A stretch of DNA of 12,268 nucleotides, from assembly GCA_030621455.1 (NCBI GenBank), contig JAUXHQ010000021.1, forward strand, positions 1 to 12,268, written 5' to 3'. The notes beneath the pieces were generated by a model. The model was given only the letters and a program-made list of their open reading frames with translations, was not told the origin of the DNA and did not search any database. Position numbers and translations under genes: made by a program. Origin of the DNA: Deltaproteobacteria bacterium (lineage in GTDB: Bacteria; Desulfobacterota; UBA8473). This document shows positions 7,071-12,268 of this stretch, piece by piece. How positions within the stretch are numbered: position 1 is the first letter of the stretch; each line of letters begins with the position of its first letter.

Positions 7071-7110
7071 CGGTGGTCAGAGTGCCGTTCAAAGCGCCCT
7101 CTGACCACCG
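7071..7110. repeat. Perfect 12-bp inverted repeat ahead of the MaoC pair
   Basis: The arms CGGTGGTCAGAG (7071-7082) and CTCTGACCACCG (7099-7110) match perfectly around a 16-nt loop. In the direction of transcription the stem is followed by TTCGTC and then the ribosome site AAGGAGG, without a U-run, so an intrinsic terminator is unlikely. It sits just downstream of a candidate promoter and 23 nt before the hotdog start, suiting an operator or a 5' leader hairpin. Confidence 0.7.
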
Positions 7111-7125
7111 GCAAACTGCCATTCC

Positions 7126-7154
7126 TTTATTCTTACAAAAAGGTAGCGTCTCAA
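7126..7154 (-). promoter_or_regulatory. Candidate sigma70-like promoter
   Basis: On the minus strand TTGAGA (7149-7154, five of six to consensus) and AATAAA (7126-7131, four of six) are separated by exactly 17 nt, immediately after the amidohydrolase stop codon. The predicted start of transcription would fall a few bases before the 12-bp inverted repeat. This is a consensus match only; the -10 element is weak. Confidence 0.35.
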
Positions 7155-7157
7155 GCG

Positions 7158-8015
7158 TCATTTAATTCCCAATACCCTCGCAGCATTCTTATAAAGAACC
7201 TTTTCCAGTATTTCCGGTTTAAACCCTGCCGAATCCCAGTCAGGTAACAGCCTCTTGTAGGAAAAATAAGGATAATCAGATCCGAACATTATCTTGTCCT
7301 GTAACCGGGAATTAATATCTTTTTTGAAAGACTCCTGGAAATACTTGGGTGACCAGCCGTGTTGCTCGTTGAAAACATTGGGATGGTGGATCAGCACGGA
7401 CGCCATTTCGTTGTGAAAGGGCCAGGGATGGTGGGCACAGACTATCTGCAACTCGGGAAAGTCAGCGGCAACGTCATCCACATTGGGGATAGGGTTCTCC
7501 GTCCAGAGCCGTAAACCGCGACCTTGGACCGCTATGTGGCCCACCCATATCTTTATGGGCACATTTGCTTCAATACATAACTCATAAAAGGGATAAAATG
7601 ATTTGTCGTTTGCAGGCGTATTACTCAGCGAACCACACGCCGCAATACCGAAAGTACCTAAATCCTTTATACATCTCTCCAGCTCCCTCATGCCCTTCAA
7701 ACCCCAATCAGGGTCGAGACTGACCCAGGCGCCGAGAACTGTATCCGGATAATCCTTTATGAGGTGGCCGATGTAATCGTTTCTCTCCCTGATCACATCA
7801 AAATCCTTCCATCCCATGAACTTCCACGTACCACCACATATGACGCATTGGACATCGCTTTCTCTAAGTCCCTGTATAAACTCCTCTTCTGTCTTGAAAT
7901 AGTCACCCGGTGACCTGAAATACTGGGTCAATTCCGCCAGGATCTCGTCGTCTCTTATCATACGACCGATCCCTTCCCTTGTGCTTGTGCATACCTGCAT
8001 GTCAATCGCTTTCAT
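7158..8015 (-). CDS. Amidohydrolase-2 family TIM-barrel protein with degraded metal site
   Basis: A 285-residue protein of the amidohydrolase-related family, which includes ACMSD- and resorcylate-type decarboxylases and some hydrolases. The C-terminal hallmark IMFGSDYPY (Asp247) and IVCAHHPWPF (His195/196) are clear. However, the N-terminal DxHxH metal motif is IDMQVC (Asp5, Gln7, Cys9), and the third His, usually in IHTG, is Trp157 in IWVG. At least three customary ligands are therefore missing, and a normal Zn/Mn centre is doubtful. It may use another metal arrangement, be metal-free, or have a binding role. The start ATG 8015 has AAGGAGGT 5 nt upstream. A small ORF ends with TAA directly abutting that site. 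Its place in an acyl-CoA cluster suggests a decarboxylase, hydratase or hydrolase step on a pathway intermediate (inference). Confidence 0.88.
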   Translation of the reverse strand: MKAIDMQVCTSTREGIGRMIRDDEILAELTQYFRSPGDYFKTEEEFIQGLRESDVQCVICGGTWKFMGWKDFDVIRERNDYIGHLIKDYPDTVLGAWVSLDPDWGLKGMRELERCIKDLGTFGIAACGSLSNTPANDKSFYPFYELCIEANVPIKIWVGHIAVQGRGLRLWTENPIPNVDDVAADFPELQIVCAHHPWPFHNEMASVLIHHPNVFNEQHGWSPKYFQESFKKDINSRLQDKIMFGSDYPYFSYKRLLPDWDSAGFKPEILEKVLYKNAARVLGIK

Positions 8016-8026
8016 AGAATACCTCC

Positions 8027-8134
8027 TTACGAGCCCTTCTCAAAAATCCTTTCCGGCGTGTCCATAAAACAACGATCCGGAGCCATTACATTCTTGGGAT
8101 GTCTCTCTGACCTGGCACAGATATGGCCCGCCAT
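8027..8134 (-). CDS. Possible 35-residue small ORF of unknown function
   Basis: ATG 8134 has AGAGGA with a 6-nt spacer. The frame encodes MAGHICARSERHPKNVMAPD and 15 further residues, ending in TAA 8027-8029. That stop directly abuts the ribosome site of the amidohydrolase 11 nt before its start, an arrangement typical of translational coupling. It contains two Cys and two His (GHIC...RHP...DRC), which might hint at metal binding, but the spacing matches no motif I know. The frame stays open upstream to 8227, but without a convincing start and with an Arg/Gly-rich, non-protein-like sequence. It could equally be a leader peptide or chance. The rest of 8135-8302 holds no gene I can support. Confidence 0.3.
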   Translation of the reverse strand: MAGHICARSERHPKNVMAPDRCFMDTPERIFEKGS

Positions 8135-8165
8135 CGGGATTCCTCTGTGGGTAAAGGCCCGCAAA

Positions 8166-8171
8166 ATTATA
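8166..8171 (-). promoter_or_regulatory. Isolated perfect -10 box (TATAAT)
   Basis: The minus strand carries an exact TATAAT 31 nt upstream of the small ORF start, inside a 168-nt gap. No good -35 hexamer is found 16-18 nt upstream (that stretch is G-rich), and no extended TGn is present. Suggestive only. Confidence 0.2.
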
Positions 8172-8302
8172 GGTCTTTTCAAGCCCCGTCCCGCCCCTCC
8201 CCATCGGTGTGTGGTTAGAAAAGGCAAAGTGTAGGCGGGGTCCTTTTCTGTAGCGGAGGGGTTGGGGACGAGAACATCATGGTCTTGAGGCCCTTACAGG
8301 AC

Positions 8303-9154
8303 CTACTCTGACCGATGCTTCCAGAAATTTGGTTTTCTCTTTTCAAAGAATGCGCTCTGGGCCTCTCTTACATCCGTCCCGTCAAAGAAATCCGGGGATA
8401 TGAGATTTTGAAGTCGGCCCAGCGATCCGTCAAGGTGGTCCATGACACTGTCGAAGCTTGCCTTCAATATAGATATGCACTCCGGAGAGTGGGCGAGGAT
8501 GCGTTCACACCAACTGTCCACTTCCTCATCGAGCTTTTCAAGGGGAACCACGGCGTTCACCAATCCCATGTCCAGCGCCTCCTGGGCCGAATACTGTTTG
8601 GTCAACATCCATATCTCCCTTGCCTTCTTGGCGCCGACAACAAAGGTCAGATAAGCAACGCAGAGACCGTCTGCCGGACTTCCCACCCGGGGGCCGGTCT
8701 GTCCGAACCTCCCGTTCTCCGCTGCGATGGTAAAGTCGCACATGTAGGCCAGGTGGTGACCGCCGCCGATGGCATAACCTTTTACTGCGGCTATCACGGG
8801 CTTCCTGCATCTGCGCACAAACGAGTTTATGACGGGTCTGCCACCTGAGAGTACGAACCTTGAACCCTTGACGGGACTATCCTGACCTTCCTTTTCCCAT
8901 GCCACGTCTCCTCCTGTGCAAAAAGCCTTGTCCCCGGCGCCTGTAAGGACAACTACGCCGATAGTCTTGTCATGACTGGCGTCGTCCAGCGCAAGACAGA
9001 CCTCATCTATGGTATCCCCGGTAAATGCATTGTAAACCTCCGGTCTGTTGATGGTGATTCTCGATACGCCCCCTCCATCGCTGTGGTACTTCTTTTCACA
9101 GATTATGTCGTTAAATTTGTACTCCTTTACCCCTTCCCACTCAGTCCATCCCAT
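8303..9154 (-). CDS. MenB/BadI-type crotonase (ring-closing or ring-opening family)
   Basis: A 283-residue crotonase-fold protein close to the naphthoyl-CoA synthase / 2-ketocyclohexanecarboxyl-CoA hydrolase branch. Signatures are AFCTGGD (77-83), GYAIGGGHHLAYMCD (126-140), FGQTGPRVGS (150-159), and the C-terminal EKRKPNF tail. That branch makes or breaks C-C bonds next to a beta-keto acyl-CoA, so ring opening of a cyclic beta-ketoacyl-CoA is a plausible role. Gly154 is kept at the bicarbonate-binding position of MenB type I. After Ser159, MenB and BadI have Asp two residues on (SxD); here it is Ala161, with Asp162 one place later. A Tyr near the C-terminus of the family appears to be Phe. 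Activity may therefore differ. The start ATG 9154 has GGAGGT with a 6-nt spacer; the in-frame ATGs at 9160 and 9175 are too close to, or ahead of, that site. It follows dehydrogenase B after 140 nt. Confidence 0.88.
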   Translation of the reverse strand: MGWTEWEGVKEYKFNDIICEKKYHSDGGGVSRITINRPEVYNAFTGDTIDEVCLALDDASHDKTIGVVVLTGAGDKAFCTGGDVAWEKEGQDSPVKGSRFVLSGGRPVINSFVRRCRKPVIAAVKGYAIGGGHHLAYMCDFTIAAENGRFGQTGPRVGSPADGLCVAYLTFVVGAKKAREIWMLTKQYSAQEALDMGLVNAVVPLEKLDEEVDSWCERILAHSPECISILKASFDSVMDHLDGSLGRLQNLISPDFFDGTDVREAQSAFFEKRKPNFWKHRSE

Positions 9155-9160
9155 CTCCAT

Positions 9161-9166
9161 ACCTCC
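9161..9166 (-). promoter_or_regulatory. Ribosome binding site deciding the MenB/BadI-like start
   Basis: GGAGGT on the minus strand is followed directly by ATG 9158-9160, then by ATG 9152-9154 after 6 nt. The spacing favours the latter, so the protein begins MGWTEW. Confidence 0.65.
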
Positions 9167-9294
9167 ATTTCTCATAATGTGTTTAAAAACCTCTTAACAA
9201 GCCCATCTTGGCCATTTTTGGCAGTCGCTCTCAGTGAAACTCTGCCAGGCACGCCGAGGGTAGGGTGAAGGCCCGTCAGGACTTAATGCTGAGA

Positions 9295-10434
9295 CTAAAG
9301 CCCAAGCTCTTTGCCGATGATTACCCTCTGTATCTCTGAGGTCCCCTCAAAAATCTCAAAGACCCTCGCATCTCTGAAGTACCTCTGCAAGGGATACTCC
9401 ATCATGTAACCGTACCCACCGTATATCTGCAGGGCCTTATACGCCACCCGGTTCACCATCTCCGATGCGTAGAGCTTTGCTATGGATGCCTCCTTATTGC
9501 ATGGGAGACCTCGATCATCCATCCATGCAGCCTTATAGACCATAAGAGTGGCCAGCTCTATTTCCATGGCCATATCCGCCAACATAAATTGGATTCCCTG
9601 AAACTTGCCGATCGGTCTTCCGAACTGTACCCTCTCCTTAGCATAGGGAAGGGCGTCGCCGAAGGCCGCCCTGGCAAGACCCACGGCCATGGCTGCGACC
9701 CCTATCCTGTTCCTCTCCACTGACCTCATCAAGTTGTAGAACCCCCTGCCTTCGTCACCCAAGAGGCTGCCCTGCTCAACCCTGCATCCCTCGAAGATCA
9801 CCTCATAGGTGCCGAGACCATGGAGCCCCAGCTTCTTTATATTCCTGCCGACAGTCAGGCCCTGGGTTCCCCTTTCAGCCACGAAGATGCCGATCCCTTT
9901 ACTACCCTTGCTACGGTCTGTAACTGCCGTTACAAAGAACAGGTCTGCAATACCCCCGTTTGTACAGAATATCTTCGTCCCGGTGATGACGTATCCGTTA
10001 TCCTCTCTCTTGGCTAGGGTCCGGATAGATGCCGTATCCGAGCCTGCGTCAGGTTCGGTAATGGCAATGCTCCCTATCTTTTCACCTCTTATGCTCGGCA
10101 CCAGGTATTTTTCTTTCTGGTCTTCAGTTCCAAAGAGGAAAACCGGTGCGGCCACGCCATTTATCTGAACAACAGCGGCTATTGCGGCAGCAGTAGATAC
10201 ACTGGCCAGTTCTTCAAGAAAGATACAGAGTGTCACCACGTCGCCCCCTGAGCCTCCGTATCTCTCAGGATAGGGTATGCCCAAGAACCCCAAGTCTCCC
10301 ATCCTCTTGAGGAGCCTGGATGGGAACTCCTCCCTGTCCTCTAGTTCATCTACCAGGGGGGCAATCTCTTTACCGGCAAACTGAGAAGCCGTTCTTCTGA
10401 ACAGCTTCTGCTCTTCGGAAAACTCGAAGTCCAT
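9295..10434 (-). CDS. Acyl-CoA dehydrogenase B
   Basis: A 379-residue acyl-CoA dehydrogenase and close paralogue of dehydrogenase A: I count about 67 differences over 379 aligned residues with no gap. It has TEPDAGSD (127-134), where A has TEPGAGSD, plus KERVQFGRPI (266-275) and the catalytic-base Glu363 in FEGTSEIQ. Substitutions cluster in two stretches, residues 79-88 and 99-110, near where the acyl chain is bound in this family, so the paralogues may handle successive or slightly different intermediates. That is inference. The start ATG 10434 has GGGAGG 5 nt upstream. It begins 29 nt after the mutase stop codon, implying the two are co-transcribed and that it acts directly on the mutase product or substrate. 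Confidence 0.95.
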   Translation of the reverse strand: MDFEFSEEQKLFRRTASQFAGKEIAPLVDELEDREEFPSRLLKRMGDLGFLGIPYPERYGGSGGDVVTLCIFLEELASVSTAAAIAAVVQINGVAAPVFLFGTEDQKEKYLVPSIRGEKIGSIAITEPDAGSDTASIRTLAKREDNGYVITGTKIFCTNGGIADLFFVTAVTDRSKGSKGIGIFVAERGTQGLTVGRNIKKLGLHGLGTYEVIFEGCRVEQGSLLGDEGRGFYNLMRSVERNRIGVAAMAVGLARAAFGDALPYAKERVQFGRPIGKFQGIQFMLADMAMEIELATLMVYKAAWMDDRGLPCNKEASIAKLYASEMVNRVAYKALQIYGGYGYMMEYPLQRYFRDARVFEIFEGTSEIQRVIIGKELGL

Positions 10435-10463
10435 CTCAACCTCCCTGTCATACTTACATATCC

Positions 10464-12152
10464 CTAACAGGCGTACCCCCAGCCAAACACCTCCTTGAGA
10501 ACCCCCTGCATCTCTCCCAATGTGGCGTCGGCCTTTGCAGCTTCAATAATGGATGGCATGAGATCGCCTCCATCAGGCCAATCCTTATCCACCTTCTTGG
10601 CCACTTCCCTCAGACCGTCCAGGGCGGCCTTTGTCTTTGCATTATCCCGCTTAGCCCTGAACTCTTTCACCCTTTCCACCGCAGTCTGTTCTATCTTGGG
10701 GTCGAGCTTGAATACCGGAACCTTCTGTTCCTCTTCAGACACGTACTTGTTTACTCCCACTACGACCCTGTCTCCCTTGTCCATGCTTTCACGCCACTTG
10801 TAGGCTGAGTTTGCAAGTTCAGCCTTAAACCAACCCGTCTCCCATGCCTTGACGTATCCCATCCCGTCTATCTTCTCTATGAGCTTATTTGCTTCCTTCT
10901 CGATCTTGTCTGTGAGCCATTCCAGATAATACGAACCAGCCAGAGGATCGGAGACGTTTGGAATGTGGGTCTCGTGAAGCACAAGATGTTGCGTCCGTAA
11001 TGCCAAAGTGGCCGACTCTTCCGTAGGTAACCCCAACGCTTCATCATATGCGGAAGTATGCATGGCATTTGTACCTGAAAGGACCGCCCCCAGTGTATGG
11101 AAGGCAGCCCGTATGATGTTGACGAGTGGCTGCTGAGCCATAAGAGAGCAACCGGATGTGTGTATGTGCATCCTCAATTGCATCGATTTAGGCTTCTCAC
11201 ATCCAAACCTCTCCTTGTTTATCTTAGCCCACATCTTTCTTATTGCCCGTATCTTTGCTATCTCTTCGAGAAAATCGTTCCCCTGCGCAAACTGGAAACT
11301 GAATCTAGGCAAGAAGTCGTCGGGATGTAGACCGGCCTTTATACACTCTTCCGTAATAGCTATGCTCGTTGCCATTGTAAAGGCCGCTTCCTGGATCGCG
11401 TTGCCGCCGGCCTCTTCTATAAAGTAACCCGCTATATTGGTGGTGTTCCACCTGGGCATATCTCTACTGCAGAACTTTATGAACTCCGCCATCAGCTTAA
11501 AGGCGCTCTTAGGCGGAAACATTGCATAATCCACAAAGGGCGCCTTATAGAGCCAGTTCATGCTGTTGCCTCCGAGCGTATCCCTGGGGAATCCCCTCCT
11601 TTCGGCGTAAACGATATACAGTGCCAGCCCTGCCATGGTGGCGCTGCCTATATTTTGAACGATCTGGGTCTTGTCGAGGGGGAGATCATGGAATATGCGG
11701 TCAAGGTCTTCAATGGTACTGATGTTCACCCCTCCTCGCCCAACCAGACCCCTCGCTTCGGGAGAATCCGGGTCAAGACCGACCTTGGACACGAGATCGT
11801 GAGGAAGGTTATATGACTGGGCGCCGAAATACCCTTTCATGCCCGCGTCTTTTAACATCTCCATCCTCTCTCTTGTGTGTTCGGGCAGGCCGTACCCGAG
11901 ACTCATCTGATTTACCCATGGTTGAAATTGGTACTGGAGCGGATATATACCCCTCGTATATGGATACTCGCCCGGAACGCCGATCTCATCGTAGTCTATG
12001 TGCTCAATGTCAGAAGGGGTGTACACAGGCTTCACCGGGATCCCTGAGGCGGTGGCAGCCTCAAATTTCTTCTCCTTATAGAATTTCGAATACTTCTCTC
12101 CCCATCTCTTCAACAAGTCTTTGTCTTGATCCTTTGTGTCTTCACTAAACAT
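10464..12152 (-). CDS. B12-dependent acyl-CoA mutase, large (substrate-binding) subunit, non-methylmalonyl type
   Basis: A 562-residue protein covering the TIM-barrel catalytic domain of the methylmalonyl/isobutyryl-CoA mutase family, without the C-terminal B12-binding domain, so it needs a separate small subunit. Recognisable blocks are YPYTRGIYP (63-71), DMPRWNTTNIAGY (231-243), SMQLRMHIHTSG (323-334), GTNAMHTSAYDEALGLP (360-376) and ATLGEM (543-548). Against methylmalonyl-CoA mutase as I recall it, the CoA-binding Arg82 is Gln77, Tyr89 is Ser84, Gln197 is Ser197, carboxylate-binding Arg207 is Val207 and His244 is Phe244. A free-carboxylate substrate is therefore unlikely. The length matches isobutyryl- and 2-hydroxyisobutyryl-CoA mutase large subunits, yet it lacks their diagnostic residues too. 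It would rearrange the carbon skeleton of an unidentified acyl-CoA by a 5'-deoxyadenosyl radical. The start ATG 12152 has GGAGGAG with a 7-nt spacer. It is the first complete gene of the cluster. Confidence 0.93.
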   Translation of the reverse strand: MFSEDTKDQDKDLLKRWGEKYSKFYKEKKFEAATASGIPVKPVYTPSDIEHIDYDEIGVPGEYPYTRGIYPLQYQFQPWVNQMSLGYGLPEHTRERMEMLKDAGMKGYFGAQSYNLPHDLVSKVGLDPDSPEARGLVGRGGVNISTIEDLDRIFHDLPLDKTQIVQNIGSATMAGLALYIVYAERRGFPRDTLGGNSMNWLYKAPFVDYAMFPPKSAFKLMAEFIKFCSRDMPRWNTTNIAGYFIEEAGGNAIQEAAFTMATSIAITEECIKAGLHPDDFLPRFSFQFAQGNDFLEEIAKIRAIRKMWAKINKERFGCEKPKSMQLRMHIHTSGCSLMAQQPLVNIIRAAFHTLGAVLSGTNAMHTSAYDEALGLPTEESATLALRTQHLVLHETHIPNVSDPLAGSYYLEWLTDKIEKEANKLIEKIDGMGYVKAWETGWFKAELANSAYKWRESMDKGDRVVVGVNKYVSEEEQKVPVFKLDPKIEQTAVERVKEFRAKRDNAKTKAALDGLREVAKKVDKDWPDGGDLMPSIIEAAKADATLGEMQGVLKEVFGWGYAC

Positions 12153-12268
12153 GCTACTTCTCCTCCAGTAATGAGTTTCTCCCTACTAAATGCCTTGTAT
12201 CGCCTGCCTCTTAACGGAGGGAGTCCACGTCCCTCTCCCACCACGGACAATGGGAGCAATATTTGCAG
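12153..12268 (-). other. Upstream edge of cluster: possible C-terminal end of a Cys-rich protein
   Basis: In one minus-strand frame the right edge reads CKYCSHCPWWERDVDSLR and stops at TAA 12211-12213, 58 nt before the mutase start. The C-x2-C-x2-C run could be the tail of a truncated upstream gene, but 18 codons are too few to judge. A 6-bp stem (12217-12222 with 12230-12235) lies just in front of it. No convincing promoter is visible, so the cluster probably continues to the right. Confidence 0.2.

Noticed and set aside
8217..8249. Inverted repeat AGAAAAGG / CCTTTTCT
   Set aside because: Only 8 bp, A/T-rich, with a 17-nt loop and no T-run. Too weak to call a terminator or operator.
8315..8848. 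177-codon plus-strand open frame
   Set aside because: It is antisense to the MenB/BadI-like gene, which has clear family motifs. Composition and lack of a start signal mark it as a shadow.
9155..9294. Stem TGGCAG / CTGCCA and weak -10/-35-like hexamers between dehydrogenase B and the MenB-like gene
   Set aside because: The stem is only 6 bp with a long loop, and the hexamers are four of six with a 15-nt spacer. Neither exceeds chance.
1..12268. tRNA, rRNA, CRISPR array, insertion sequence or phage gene
   Set aside because: No cloverleaf-like, rRNA-like, regularly spaced repeat or transposase/integrase-like sequence was seen on either strand.

Overview
The window is one long leftward (minus-strand) catabolic cluster from an apparently strict anaerobe. 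The tip of a rightward gene enters at the left edge. The main signs of anaerobic life are a glycyl radical enzyme (oxygen-labile) and a coenzyme-B12 mutase, set among acyl-CoA dehydrogenases, crotonases and hotdog-fold hydratases. Base composition looks close to 50% GC. Nearly every gene has a strong GGAGG-type ribosome binding site 4-9 nt from its start, and ATA and AGG codons are common. This fits a Desulfobacterota/Syntrophales-like fatty-acid, aromatic or hydrocarbon degrader. That placement is inference; an Archaeoglobus-like host cannot be excluded from sequence alone.

Layout in transcription order (right to left): a B12-dependent acyl-CoA mutase large subunit (10464-12152); acyl-CoA dehydrogenase B (9295-10434); a MenB/BadI-type crotonase (8303-9154); a possible 35-residue small ORF (8027-8134); an amidohydrolase-2 family protein with a degraded metal site (7158-8015); a hairpin with a candidate promoter (7071-7154); a pair of small MaoC-type hotdog proteins (6622-7047 and 6171-6611); acyl-CoA dehydrogenase C (5011-6153); a 232-nt gap with a near-perfect 13-bp inverted repeat; a crotonase (4002-4778); acyl-CoA dehydrogenase A (2846-3985), about 82% identical to B; and a 798-residue glycyl radical enzyme (375-2771). 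Just beyond it is a strong ribosome binding site with a tiny or broken ORF. On the plus strand, positions 2-214 hold the C-terminal end of a cobalamin-binding mutase small subunit, converging on the cluster. The mutase large subunit has no B12 domain of its own, so this could be its partner.

Taken together, the genes look like a complete CoA-thioester pathway: radical chemistry (glycyl radical enzyme and B12 carbon-skeleton rearrangement), three alpha,beta-dehydrogenations, hydration (MaoC pair and crotonases), and possibly C-C cleavage or ring opening (MenB/BadI-like protein). No CoA ligase, thiolase, electron-transfer flavoprotein or radical-SAM activase lies inside the window. Several enzymes carry substitutions at family-defining active-site positions. 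The mutase has lost the residues that define methylmalonyl-CoA mutase, the glycyl radical enzyme lacks the Cys-x-Glu of dehydratases and decarboxylases, the amidohydrolase lacks the HxH metal motif, one MaoC half lacks the catalytic His, and both crotonases lack an expected acidic residue. The substrate is therefore unlikely to be that of any textbook pathway, and I cannot name it.
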